A stretch of DNA of 64,000 bases from Dysidea avara (taxonomy: Eukaryota; Porifera; Demospongiae; Dictyoceratida; Dysideidae): the NCBI RefSeq assembly GCF_963678975.1, contig NC_089280.1, forward strand, positions 15,536,780 through 15,600,779, written 5' to 3'. The notes beneath the pieces are model-generated. The model had not been told where the DNA came from and ran no database searches. It saw only the letters and a program-made list of their open reading frames with translations. The position numbers were made by a program, and so were the translations under genes. Every line of letters begins with the position of its first letter. The first letter of the stretch is position 1. Positions 21,719 through 32,829 of this stretch are shown here, in pieces.

Positions 21719-22200
21719 GCAGATCAATAGAATAAATTGAATACTAGAATTGAATATCTTTAAGAACAACACCCACATGATGTACATATGACATCATTGT
21801 TGATTTATAGGGTCTGTATATGTCACCACATAGTACACTAACACTGGTGCCTGCCCTATACAGTGCTCCCTTGAATATATAACCCCCTTGGGACCAAGAC
21901 ATGTTCAGATATTCAAAAAGTTTGGATGGTCAAAGCCCATTATTATATACAGAGCCCTGTTCAAATACTCTAATAGAATATACATTTTAGACAAAATACT
22001 TTAATAGAGCAGTCTTTTGAACTGTTTGGATAATCATGTGTTCAGATGATAGAGGTTCAAAATAATCGAGGAAGCACTGTAGCATGAAAAATATGAGGAA
22101 AAAGTTACACCAAAAGGTCAAGATAAAAGATGCAGTTGTGATAGAAAAAGAGCTGCAAAAGGTAAACAAAAAACCCTATCAAGCTACCAGTTATCTTTAA
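21719..22200 (+). pseudogene. NOM1 last-exon and 3' flank fragment
   Basis: 21719-21785 matches the end of NOM1 exon 20 (CTGAATACTAGAATTAAACT region) with deletions and a frame loss. The following 3' flank (GGGTCTGT...CTGCCCTAT) matches 10455-10497. After an inserted MITE, 22080-22200 matches 10530-10665. This is a third, separate partial copy lying left of copy B. Confidence 0.75.
21861..22079. mobile_element. Pogo-like MITE, second copy
   Basis: 219 bp, termini CAGTGCTCCCTTGAATATAT and CGAGGAAGCACTG, flanked by TA on both sides. The interior (ACTCTAATAGAA...GTTTGGATAATCA) matches the element at 3846-4067. The corresponding NOM1 3' flank (about 10494) has no insert. Confidence 0.72.
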
Positions 22201-22311
22201 ATCCCCACAAATCACCTTTGCTGTAAAATAAGGCTGCATCCAAGAAACCACAAGGTACCTGTAACCCAATGTCAGCTGTACAAAAAGATTTCATGGAAGT
22301 AAATATAACTC

Positions 22312-22680
22312 CAGTGTTGGGGGTAATGCATTCGTTACATAATAATTATTACTTTTGTGGTAACAAAGAAGTAATATAACAAAATATCCTGTAAAAACAG
22401 GTAATATAACTCAAGTTACTTTACTTGCAAATGTAATGCGTTACTTAAGTACTATAGTTACTGTAACGAGTCTAATATTACATAATATTATTACTTTAAG
22501 TAACAAAGTTACTAATCTTGTTAGTAATCCAGCCACTACGAAGTAATGAAACCTACTGAATAAAGCTTAATCACCAGCTTCTTGCTTATAATCAAGATTT
22601 GCACATTGTCCAACAATGCAATCATGTTATGTGATAAAGTGGTAATTTCACACGTGACAGTTTAAGGCTGTGGACACAAA
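22312..22680. mobile_element. hAT-type element fragment (CAGTGTTGGG end)
   Basis: Begins CAGTGTTGGGGGTAATGC and aligns with 41849-42215, the left end of the complete hAT insertion, including the TTACTTTACTTxCAAATGTAA and GCACATTG(T/C)CCAACAA blocks. It lies inside sequence related to the arm of the 42-kb palindrome: AAATATAACT before it, GATATTTGGAATGGCCAAGAAT after it. It is therefore a nested insertion or a shared composite. No complementary right end is visible. Confidence 0.65.
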
Positions 22681-23099
22681 GTAACTGATATTTGGAATGG
22701 CCAAGAATCAATGTTAATACAACTGAAAGCACTTGTGAAATGCAGATACTCTCCCGCAAGTTGTAAGTGTGAATTTAACTGATATAATTGTAACATACTA
22801 CAGTGTAGCTATATAAAAGTGATGAATAACATTGAAATAGAATAATAGTAATATGTAAACATTGCAGCAGTACAAATTTTTACGAATCAGTGTTTGATGT
22901 ACTCCATTGGTAAGTTTTGATGTCAGAGTTGTGACTCCCTCCAAGTTCAGCTTCTTATGGGTCCCCAGATGGATAGTATACTATCATGTGTCCACCTTCT
23001 TACTCTGAGTGTGAACCATGTCCAGAAAAACAAACTACCATAGATTTGTCAATTAACTCCCTGCTGCTCAAATATGATGCTTTCATTATATATGTAAGT

Positions 23100-24790
23100 A
23101 CACATGCACACTCGTGCACACACACATACACACATGCACACTGGTGTTACTGTTGATTTTTGTAGGTGCACACTTTTTACAGACTTCAGTGGAGAATTTT
23201 GATAAACTACACAAAAAATCTATTAGCACGCAACTCAACAAGTGTTGCTGTATACAATTAATTGGCTACCTCCACAACTACTTGTTAAGCACTCTGCTCT
23301 TTTCTTATCCCTGACAGCTATTTGCATTATGAAGTTTTCATGCAATGCAATTTTTAACGATGTGTTTATATGTCAAATGAATTACCATATACAATTACAC
23401 ACCTATCAGCTAAGTATTAAATATACCGTACAATGGCATCTGTCTTTTTTTTGGTATCTATGGCTTCCACATGTATGCAACACACAGGGAACCACTGACT
23501 ATGCCAGTATGCACTTCTCAACATTATAGCGGACATGTTAGATTCACCATAATTGCTGGCTATAAGACATCACTACCAAAATAATGTTTTCCATCAATAT
23601 CTCTCCTATTTAAAAAGGCTTACAAGATCTACTCTAACAGCACAATCAGATATGTGTTTTCAGTGGTGGATTTAGGATTTTTTAAAAGGGGGTCGAGTTA
23701 AAAAATTAATATAAAAGTATTTTGATACTGTATTTTAGAAGCTCTAAAATTGGATTTTAGACAATCACATTGCTTTAAATTATGAAATAAGCTAACTGCA
23801 ATGCAAAATTTGTGACTAAGCTTCAGCTGTGAATCCTCTATCAGAGTATCTTGATTGCTTTAATAGGTGAAAAGTTGTTGCTAATGGTATAGTATTAATG
23901 TTAGTAAAATAAAATTCATGCTTGATAACTGAAGGTTTTGTAATGATAAATTGTCAATACAGCAACAATGAAGCTTTTTTTACAACTGCCACTGAGCTAA
24001 ATTTAGTTTTATCGAAATCACAGAAACCCACTTAGATCCACCAATGGTAATTCATTGACCATGAATAAATGTGTATTTTCTGTGAGAACATTTAGTATTT
24101 ATGTAAGATGCAGAGTGAATTTCTTTTTTTTTCTGCTACAAGTGGTGGACAGCAGTCTTCTGGTTTATGAAATCATCAAGGCTATATATTGCAGCACCAT
24201 TCACAACTAATGGAACTCTAGCTAGGAAGCAGAGAATGAACGCTGATGTGAGAAAGAGTGTATATTCTGTGTTATCATGTCCAGTGCAGAGATTTCTCCA
24301 TATTACAATACACTACTACATCATGGTGATGTAGGACTACCTTTGAAAAGTAGGTTTGAAGGATATATAGCTACCCAGCAACGAGAATTATTCCATGTAA
24401 CCCTGCACTATTGTTTACAGGCACATTTTTAGCCACCGTTACATTCAGTTCTGTGTGTTTACACAATGTGATTGTACAAGCAACAATATGTTTTGTTGTT
24501 CAATAGGAGAAATCTTATAATCCCTATTATGCTTTTCTTGGACAAGGGTTGTGTGAATATAATAGAAACCACCAGTATATGCTGCTATTGTAGCTTGGTG
24601 GACTTCTCTGTAGGTGACTTTTTGGTATGCCCTATTTGTCCAGGACAAGTTCAAGGAACTACAGTCACTCTCATATACGTACTTGTTTGGAGAACCTGTG
24701 GAGATTTTTTTCTTGTCTCATAGTAAAAATAAAGCATTCTCATTATCAATTCTAAGACTTAAGTAGTACAACAGTTACCATGTAGCTTAT
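23100..24790 (+). pseudogene. NOM1 pseudogene (exons 8, 9/15 fusion, 16, 17, 18)
   Basis: Recognisable remnants: exon 8 at 23166-23284 with its GT donor lost (TTG followed by TTAAGC); exon 9 start at about 24142 with acceptor CTACAG changed to CTACAA; a deletion joining exon 9 directly to the end of the intron before exon 15 near 24180; exon 15 to about 24285; exon 16 at about 24332-24420 with internal deletions; exon 17 at 24507-24575 still open; exon 18 at about 24630-24755 with acceptor TTTTCAG lost. Exons 1-7, 10-14 and 19-20 are missing. It cannot make NOM1 protein. Confidence 0.88.
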
Positions 24791-25677
24791 ACGATATAGA
24801 GTGTTGTTTGCTCAAGTGTGGTTGTATGGTTGTATTTACCCACCCCTCATGGCATTAACATGCAGAAATTAATTTGTTAACTCAACCTGTGCCTATTTCA
24901 TTAATCACCAGATTTTAACATCTTGATGGTGAAAACTATGATTTACAAATTGGCCTCCAAGATTGAAGAAAAGACAACATATTGTTAGATTTCTGTATAA
25001 GGGTTACAGAAAGAAGAAATGAAACAAGGGGCCAATAGGTCAATATTATTCAGGTGCATTTCAGAAACTTCATCTTCAGAAGTGGTATATATGACTCCTT
25101 AATCTCTGAAAGTGTGAACTTTAATATTGTTTGGAAAATTCAAGAAAATGTCTGGTCTTGAAGTAAGGTCACGGCTACCTCAACATGAGTTATATACGAC
25201 TGTACTTAGGGTACAATGAGGATTGGGCCATCTTCCTAAGGTTCCCATAAGTGACATTTTTTCTACACATTTGGTGCAAAATGATCAGTGTTTGGTGTAG
25301 TTGTGTACAGCACTGGACATTTCTCAACATATTTTGCACCTTTGTGGACAACTTTTTAACACTATACTTTAATTAATCAAGAGGTCATGATATTCGTATG
25401 GAAAAAAAATAAAGCTAATTAAACCACTGTACTGTGTTCATGAACTTGTGAAATTTTTCTGCACCAACCTAATTGTAGCTATTTTCGTGTACATAATAAA
25501 AGAAGTTTGCACTGACGAAAAGTAACTACTTGTGAAAAATAGTTACTATACAATATTCCACACGTCCTGACATTTTACATACACATATCATCTGCATGCT
25601 TTTGATCTACATGCCCCAACTTTAGATTTTTTTACATACAAGATGGATATGAGTATAATTGGTGTTTTGGGCATGCA

Positions 25678-25995
25678 AGGGGTAGGTAACAACCTGAAAT
25701 TTCATAGATTACCTCTAAAATTATTTCTGAAAGATGAAATATTACCTGAAATTTGTGCAGTTTGAAAGATGAAATTTGACAATCGAAAAGATGTAACAAA
25801 AATTTACGGAATTTTACAGAATCTAAAATTTACAGATTTACTAATTTTAGAATTACTGAATTTTATGGAGATATTTGAACTGAAATTTGTATTGGAAGAT
25901 GAAATATGGGCAGTCATATTTTTGAAAGATGAAATATGGGCAGTCATGGTCATCTTTGAAATTTCGTAGATGATTTTAGCTCATTACCTACCCCT
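25678..25995. mobile_element. TIR element specific to copy B (AGGGGTAGGTAA)
   Basis: 318 bp with termini AGGGGTAGGTAA and TTACCTACCCCT. Flanking GGGCATGCA occurs on both sides and only once at the paralogous site of copy A (about 11427). The interior contains a duplicated GAAAGATGAAATATGGGCAGTCAT-type unit and mirror-like AAATTT runs. No coding capacity. Confidence 0.75.
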
Positions 25996-26381
25996 TGGGG
26001 GCATGCATATCCATAGCAGATGATATGAAAAAGCATATAATTATAAACTGTCGATTACTATCATAAATTTGCAATAACCAAAATGAATTAACCACTGTAT
26101 ATCTACAGTACCCAGTTTACAAAATAGGTGAATGCAGCAACAAAAAAAAGTTTACACAATATATCACAGCAGGATTAATTATTGTGGCTGTGTAACAATA
26201 ATATTTACTTCATGATCAGTTCATTGTCTCCATAAGAGGTTCACGATAGTGGATCACTGTATCATGAATGACAATTGTATCATTAGAATCTCTCCTCCTT
26301 CTATACATGTAGATAATTAACACATATGTGATTTGTCAATAATAAAAATATGTAGATAAGTTACGCATAAATTTCTATAAA

Positions 26382-26623
26382 TGTGACCGGATTTGTACCT
26401 TTTTCACACACAAAATTTGACCTATTTTTTGCACTTTGGAGCTTCATAACTTTTGATCATGGTATATAATTGCTTGAAATTTTCCATGAGTATAGCTACG
26501 GTATCTAGCTGCATGTTTATACTAAGAGAAAGTTAATCAGTATAAGGAGTCAAATTTTACATTATTTTGTTTGTTGGTATGTCAAATGTGTGGAAAAGGT
26601 ACCTTTTCGCAAATCAGGTCACA
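26382..26623. mobile_element. MITE specific to copy B (TGTGACCGG type)
   Basis: 242 bp. Ends TGTGACCGGATTTGTACCTT and the near-complement (AAGGTACC...AAATCAGGTCACA). Copy A at about 12018 reads TCTATAAATACAG with no insert; the filled site repeats only AA. The termini resemble the MITE at 9586-9838 for the first seven bases. Confidence 0.75.
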
Positions 26624-27190
26624 AATACAGTAATTGTGACCAGAGCAGCAAACATGTGTGAAAGGCTATAGGGCATAAGTATGACATGTATGTATAGCAT
26701 GAAATAAATATCCATACTTTTATTATAAAAAATCCCAAATGTCAAAACTGTTATGTTGTAATGGTAACCAAGCAAGCTAAGGCTACATAACCTACATTAT
26801 ATTTTCATTTGCTGCTAATGGCATGTACGGTGTTAATTTTGTTATGATACATTCATTGAAATACATTCTTGGTTGATGCTGGATTGCAGAGAATGGCAAG
26901 ATAAAGAGTAATGGACACAGCCATGAATTAATAACACTTGTTGTTAAATGTTAAACTGTTAAAAGAATGAGGCATGCAAACATTAACAAGCCAGTGAGTA
27001 ACAATATACTGCAGACCTATGCACACTCATATATACTCAAGCACATTTATACAGTATGATAATTGCACATACAATATATAGTGTCACATTAAAGTTTATG
27101 TCTATATCCATTATCCTGCACAGTATCCATAATGGACACTATGCATGTGGACATATGTAAGATTAATATATACACACGATAGTTATATAC

Positions 27191-30100
27191 TCACATGTCA
27201 ACTATGGTAGCATTCTTCCTCATACTATCATCTATAACAATACCAATATCACTCATAGGGGGTACTCCATAGTTGTCATTTGCAGTAACAGGTTTGTGTT
27301 TGCAGTATATAAAAATCTTTGTAATGCTCTTTTTATATACAATCCGTTCCACTGCAGCAAATGCTACTAAGGGTAACAATAGTAAAAGAACTATAACTGC
27401 TGATGTTACATTTGCACCATAACCATCAAATAGTGATATAACTGAAGCAATAGTCATTATTTGTAGCACCATCCCATCAAAGATATTGAGAATTCTGTGT
27501 TTGTATGGTTTAATAATTAACTGTATCAATGCTAGGAGCATACTAGTGACAAGTAGTAAAACTTGGTTAGTGTTATTGTTAGAATAATCAATAATTATCA
27601 AAATAATAACCACCAGTCGACAGATCATATAATAAGCTGCAAATGAACGATATTTATCTTTGTAACATCCTTGAAATTGATCAAGTAATGGTTTGAACCT
27701 CGTAAAGTTGATCTTGTGATTAAGGAAGGGCTCAAGCAAAAGTAGAAGTGGTAAACCAATCACAATCATTAGGGTACATAATATTGCTACAATTCCATAT
27801 GGTAAATGACGGCCTTTAAAGTATTCTATGTCAGGTGACAGGTAAGTATAAACATAATCCACATTATTAAATGTCAATGATCTCAATAGCAGTAACGAAG
27901 TTGTGGCCACAGATGTGTATGATAGCAACAGAAGAAAACAAATGACACGAATAATACCTCGACTAATAAACACTGAAAACCTGTAAGACATCCTTGCTGA
28001 CAAGCATATTATTCCTACGATAATGGTCACAGCTATTGGATGTACATAATGAACGACTTGCTGATCAATTCCACTAATATTCTTTATCAAGCATAGTTGC
28101 CCTAGAAATTGTGGAGTCACTTTAGCTGTACTAGACATAATGCTAACAGCTGTAAACAGTCCTTGTGATACATACAAATGTTGATCCAGTAAGATATCCA
28201 GCATACTGTAATAGTATGTAATAGCATAGAAATAACCAATCCCTACATGATAATATGTCACTACAAACACGGCAACAACCAAGACTATCCAATAGATTAC
28301 TGATAACACGATCACCAGTACTGTCTGTGCTGTTGTACACTTGTTAACACTTACACATTTTGCTGAATCAAATGAGAGAGTATAGCCTTCTTCACAACTA
28401 CCGCAAGCAGTACCAATTCTATGTGAACTACATTGATTTGTTCTCGCTGGTGAAAGTTGATAAAATCCATTAGTTGTTTCACAACAAGTGAAACTGCAGT
28501 AGTTGTTAGGACAGGGTGCCACTGTTTCTTTACCATCAACAATACCAAACCAAGAACCTCTTTTAATAGTTGATGTGCTACCAGAACAAGACACAATGTC
28601 ACTGTCATTGTAGCATGTACACTTTTGAGTTGCATTATCATAGTGGAAACCAGGATGACATGGTGATAGTTCTACTGTTAGTCTAACAGCAATTTCTTTC
28701 TCACTGTTACTATATGATGTGATGGTCATTGAGAAACTAGCTTTATTAGTGATCTTCTTGCCTATCACGCTGATGCCTTCAAATTGGTTGCAAGCTATTG
28801 GCACAAATCTTGTTCCATCAAGTTTGTGATGGTCACCTTCACCACTAACCACAAAGTTAACACCTCCAGCATGTTCGTCATAAAAGCTTAGTACACAAGC
28901 ATTGATTTTAATATTTTGACCAAGCATTATATTATTGACTAAATAGGTATCACAATAATTCAATGTATTGGTTGAATTAACACAAGTGGCTGGGTTGTAT
29001 AAGGCTAGGTGACGAGGTGGTCTATTGTGTGTCACTTGTAATCCTACTATACTGCTGTTCAAACATGTTTTATCACACGATGCTTGTATGTGTATGTAAA
29101 CATCATCACCTACAAGAGCAGTATTGTTTCTGAAAATAACACCAGTAGCATTTGACACCATTTTACTCTGGTTGATTTTCTTCAGCTCACCGTAAATAGC
29201 TCCACCTAAGAGAGAGGCGTTGTTCTGATGAAACACAACATTGGATTCGAATTCATTATCAAATGTTATGAAAAAATTATTGCTAAGATGTATTGCTCCA
29301 CCATTTGTGGTAGCTGAATTATAGCTGAACTTTGTTGATGAATTCATACAAAATTTCAGGTAGGACTGTTGAACATTTATAGCCCCACCCTCTTTAGCTT
29401 TATTTTTTGTAAAATATAATTTGGCATTTCTGTGAAATAGTACGTTCACATTTGTGCTACCAGTTATTGCACCGCCTGTTGTTGTAGCTTTGTTGTCTCT
29501 AAATATCACCTCTGAGTCTCCGTCAAATGTGACACTGCAGTTGTCAGTAGTATCAATGGCCCCTCCATTTACACTTGCTGTGTTATCTTCATATATCACT
29601 ACTGTTTTTCCATCATATAGTATTTCTGAATTATGTTCAGAGTATACTGCTCCTCCATAAGAAGCTTCATTGTCACTAAATGTCACTGTTGAGTCTCCAT
29701 CAAATCTAACACTGCTGTTATCATCAGACTCAACAGCTCCCCCACTATTATTTGCTTTGTTCCCTTTATATGTAACTGCTGTGTTAGCATCAAATGATAT
29801 AATAGAGTAGATTATAGAGAGTATAGCTCCTCCATATATGGCACTGTTGTCATAAAATTCAGCCATTGAGTTGCTATCAAATGTGATGTTGGATTTCTCT
29901 TGAGAATAAATTCCTCCTCCACTTGTGCTGGCTTTGTTACTGTTGTATGTCACTCTAGTGTTTCCCTTAAATGATATTTCTGAATAAATTTTACAGTACA
30001 CTGCTGCTCCAAATTTAGCACCATTATCACTAAATGTCACTTTTGAGCTTCCACCAAATGTGATATTACAGTTGAAGTAAGAAGTAACACCTCCTCCTTC

Positions 30101-32758
30101 CTCACTTGCTTCATTTCTGTTATATGTCACTGTGGAGTTTCCATTGAATATAATTTCTGAATATCTTCTTGAGTACACTGCCCCTCCAATCTTAGCTCCA
30201 TTGTCACTAAATGTCACTTTCGAGTCTCCATCAAATATAACCCTGCAGTTCCAAAGGGATTCAACAGCTCCTCCATATTCCCTGGCTTTATTACTTTCAT
30301 AAGTCACCTTTGAGTTTCCATTAAACACTATTTGTGAACCATGAGTAGAGAACACTGCTCCTCCATAAGGGGCTCTATTGTCACTAAATGTCACTATTGC
30401 ATCTCCACCAAATATGATACTGCCATTACCATCAGACTCAACAGCTCCCCCTCTATTACTTGCTTTATTGCCTTTATATGTAACTGTTGTGTTACCATCA
30501 AATGATATAATAGAGTAATCTATAGAAAACATGGCTCCTCCATATGTAGCACTGTTGTCATAAAATTCAACCATTGAGTTGCTATCAAATGTGACGTTCG
30601 ATTTCTCTTGAGAGTAAATTCCTCCTCCACTTGTGCTGGCTTTGTTGCTGTTGTATGTCACTGTAGTGTTTCCCTTGAATGATATTTCTGAATAAATTCT
30701 AGAATACACTGCTGCTCCAAATCCAGCACCATTGTAAGCAATTACCACGAGTGAGTTTCCATCAAATGTAATGCTGCTTTTCTGAATAGAACTTATGGCT
30801 CCTCCACTTATGCTGGCTTTATTTCCAATAAAAGACACTGTTGTATTTTCATCCATTGATATTTTTGAAAAACTCACAGAGTACACTGCTCCTCCAAATA
30901 TAGCTCCATTGTCACTAAATTTCACTTTTGAGTTTCCAACAAATATGATGTTACAGCTCTCAATAGAAATAATAACTCCCCCGTTTTTGCTAGCAATATT
31001 GCCTTTGTATGTCACTGTTGTGTTTCCATTAAATGATATTTTTGAATACATGAAAGAGCACACTACTCCTCCATACTTTGCTTCATTGCCATTGAATGTC
31101 ACAGTTGAGTTTCCATCGAATATGATACTGCCATTTACTTTGGAATTAATGGCTCCTCCACTTTTATTTGCTCTGTTATTTTTGTAAGTCACTGTGGTCT
31201 TTCCATGAAATGATATTTCTGAATAACTGCCTAAGAATACTGCTCCTCCATATTGTGCTTTGTTACTCTCAAATGTCACTTTTGAGTTTCCATATAATGT
31301 AATGGTACAGTTGTGATTAGAGTTTATTGCTGCCCCACTTGTGCTGGCTTCATTTCCAATATAAGACACTGTTGTATTTCCATCAAATGATGTCTCTGAA
31401 TAATGTTCAGTGTACAGTGCTCCTCCAAAATCAGCTTTATTGCCACTAAATATCACTGTTGAGTTTTCATTGAATGTCATAATACAGTTTATGTTAAGAA
31501 CAGCTCCTCCATATCCACTAGCTTTATTACTTCTGTATGTTACTTTTGCGTTTCCTTCAAATGTCATCGCTGAATTAATCCTTAAGTAGACAGCTCCACC
31601 ATTATTAGCAGTGTTGTTAGTAAAGTTCACTGTTGAATTTTCATCAAGTTCTATACTGCTATTTTCAAAATACAGAGCACCCCCATGTACACCAGCCTTA
31701 TTTCTTTGAAAAGTTACCATGGTGTTTCCACCAAAAAATATAATAGAATTGGTCTTGGAGAACAGTGCACCACCAAATGATTTAGCAAAGTTATTTTCAA
31801 ATTTTATGACTGTATATTCTCCAAAATATATTCTTGATTTGTTAAGAAAGATTGCTCCACCATCAGTGGCTGCTGAATTATTATAAAAGGTGACATTAGA
31901 TTTGTTTGTAAATACCACTACTGAGTTGCTGCTAAAAATACCACCACCTGAAATTGCTGCATTTTGACTGAAAAACAGATCATCTTTAATGTGTAGCTTA
32001 CTATACGAAAGGTAAATGGGTACTCCGTGATTTCCAATGAACATTGAATTTTGTAAGTGTGCATGCCAGAGTATGTTACCTGAACCACCGATGTAGACAA
32101 TACTCTTAGCAACTCCATTATAAGAGAAATTACATTTGTCAACCATCAGAATTGCTTGAGAATGATTCAGTGTAGTCTCAGGAATACACTGCACTGCTGC
32201 ACCATGATCTTTGTATTTATTGCTACATGTGATCTCACTATTGATGAGGTATATATTTCCAGACACTTCTGAGAATAGTACAGCTTGTCCTGTTGAATTC
32301 TTATAAGAACAGCTCTGAATGGTGAGGTTTGATGACTTGTAAAAGCTGATTCCTGGATGAGATGATTCATTGTTAGAGCCGCCACAGTTCTCCCAATTAA
32401 TACCTCTAACAGTCACATTATTGCAAGAGGAAAAACTTATTGCTCCAATACTATTACAGTTCACAGTGGGACTACCAATTCCGATTATTGCAATACTCTC
32501 AAGGTGTTCTATTGAAACTGGTGAATTCAACACAACATTCGATTCAATTATTTTGACTGTGGTATTATTAGTAAGATTCCTTATTGCATTATCAAGTGAT
32601 TGAAAAGAATTATCTCCGATTGCACAGCATGGAATACTAGCTGTTACAATCCCTGAAACAGAAGCAAATTCTTGAGGGTATGTCTCATTGGTAGTATTCT
32701 CAGCCTTTGCAAAAATGGTAGAAAATAGGAAGATTATTGCAATCCTTATTGTCAGCAT
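27191..32758 (-). CDS. Giant Pmp-like beta-helix protein with polytopic membrane C-terminus, copy B
   Basis: Second intact intronless copy, also exactly 1855 residues and with the same plan as 13409-18976: signal peptide (about 1-20), Asn-rich beta-helix of alternating GGAVYS/GGAI rungs, Cys-rich EGF-like segment (about 1413-1472) and about eight membrane helices. Differences concentrate in the first 50 residues, where offsetting indels give N-terminus MLTIRIAIIFLFS, in one one-residue deletion (GGAVLNINC for GGAVFSYANC), and in scattered helix-surface positions. Cysteines, membrane segments and the C-terminal tail (DDSMRKNATIVDM) are nearly unchanged. A TATA box lies 63 bp upstream. Role unknown; surface recognition or adhesion is plausible. 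Confidence 0.9.
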   Translation of the reverse strand: MLTIRIAIIFLFSTIFAKAENTTNETYPQEFASVSGIVTASIPCCAIGDNSFQSLDNAIRNLTNNTTVKIIESNVVLNSPVSIEHLESIAIIGIGSPTVNCNSIGAISFSSCNNVTVRGINWENCGGSNNESSHPGISFYKSSNLTIQSCSYKNSTGQAVLFSEVSGNIYLINSEITCSNKYKDHGAAVQCIPETTLNHSQAILMVDKCNFSYNGVAKSIVYIGGSGNILWHAHLQNSMFIGNHGVPIYLSYSKLHIKDDLFFSQNAAISGGGIFSSNSVVVFTNKSNVTFYNNSAATDGGAIFLNKSRIYFGEYTVIKFENNFAKSFGGALFSKTNSIIFFGGNTMVTFQRNKAGVHGGALYFENSSIELDENSTVNFTNNTANNGGAVYLRINSAMTFEGNAKVTYRSNKASGYGGAVLNINCIMTFNENSTVIFSGNKADFGGALYTEHYSETSFDGNTTVSYIGNEASTSGAAINSNHNCTITLYGNSKVTFESNKAQYGGAVFLGSYSEISFHGKTTVTYKNNRANKSGGAINSKVNGSIIFDGNSTVTFNGNEAKYGGVVCSFMYSKISFNGNTTVTYKGNIASKNGGVIISIESCNIIFVGNSKVKFSDNGAIFGGAVYSVSFSKISMDENTTVSFIGNKASISGGAISSIQKSSITFDGNSLVVIAYNGAGFGAAVYSRIYSEISFKGNTTVTYNSNKASTSGGGIYSQEKSNVTFDSNSMVEFYDNSATYGGAMFSIDYSIISFDGNTTVTYKGNKASNRGGAVESDGNGSIIFGGDAIVTFSDNRAPYGGAVFSTHGSQIVFNGNSKVTYESNKAREYGGAVESLWNCRVIFDGDSKVTFSDNGAKIGGAVYSRRYSEIIFNGNSTVTYNRNEASEEGGGVTSYFNCNITFGGSSKVTFSDNGAKFGAAVYCKIYSEISFKGNTRVTYNSNKASTSGGGIYSQEKSNITFDSNSMAEFYDNSAIYGGAILSIIYSIISFDANTAVTYKGNKANNSGGAVESDDNSSVRFDGDSTVTFSDNEASYGGAVYSEHNSEILYDGKTVVIYEDNTASVNGGAIDTTDNCSVTFDGDSEVIFRDNKATTTGGAITGSTNVNVLFHRNAKLYFTKNKAKEGGAINVQQSYLKFCMNSSTKFSYNSATTNGGAIHLSNNFFITFDNEFESNVVFHQNNASLLGGAIYGELKKINQSKMVSNATGVIFRNNTALVGDDVYIHIQASCDKTCLNSSIVGLQVTHNRPPRHLALYNPATCVNSTNTLNYCDTYLVNNIMLGQNIKINACVLSFYDEHAGGVNFVVSGEGDHHKLDGTRFVPIACNQFEGISVIGKKITNKASFSMTITSYSNSEKEIAVRLTVELSPCHPGFHYDNATQKCTCYNDSDIVSCSGSTSTIKRGSWFGIVDGKETVAPCPNNYCSFTCCETTNGFYQLSPARTNQCSSHRIGTACGSCEEGYTLSFDSAKCVSVNKCTTAQTVLVIVLSVIYWIVLVVAVFVVTYYHVGIGYFYAITYYYSMLDILLDQHLYVSQGLFTAVSIMSSTAKVTPQFLGQLCLIKNISGIDQQVVHYVHPIAVTIIVGIICLSARMSYRFSVFISRGIIRVICFLLLLSYTSVATTSLLLLRSLTFNNVDYVYTYLSPDIEYFKGRHLPYGIVAILCTLMIVIGLPLLLLLEPFLNHKINFTRFKPLLDQFQGCYKDKYRSFAAYYMICRLVVIILIIIDYSNNNTNQVLLLVTSMLLALIQLIIKPYKHRILNIFDGMVLQIMTIASVISLFDGYGANVTSAVIVLLLLLPLVAFAAVERIVYKKSITKIFIYCKHKPVTANDNYGVPPMSDIGIVIDDSMRKNATIVDM

Positions 32759-32820
32759 AACTAATAGCTATTTTGTATCTCAAAACTTTTGGACAACTAT
32801 ATCAGCTGTTAGTAATGCAG

Positions 32821-32829
32821 CTATTTATA
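32821..32829 (-). promoter_or_regulatory. TATA box of the copy B Pmp-like gene
   Basis: Minus-strand TATAAATAG, 63 bp upstream of the start codon, at the same relative place as TATAAATGG in copy A. Confidence 0.62.

Larger units (their letters stand above)
24791..27190. other. Spacer of copy B between the NOM1 pseudogene and the second Pmp-like gene
   Basis: Corresponds piecewise to 9840-13408 of copy A. Blocks at 25200-25345 and 26160-27190 align well. Two MITEs (25678-25995, 26382-26623) are specific to this copy. A segment at 24900-25190 and one at 25380-25620 have no clear partner. No gene is supported. Confidence 0.6.

Noticed and set aside
13409..32758. Bacterial contamination as the source of the Pmp-like genes
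   Set aside because: They lie inside a duplication that includes NOM1 exons, have eukaryotic-type TATA boxes and signal peptides, an EGF-like segment and the same base composition as their surroundings.
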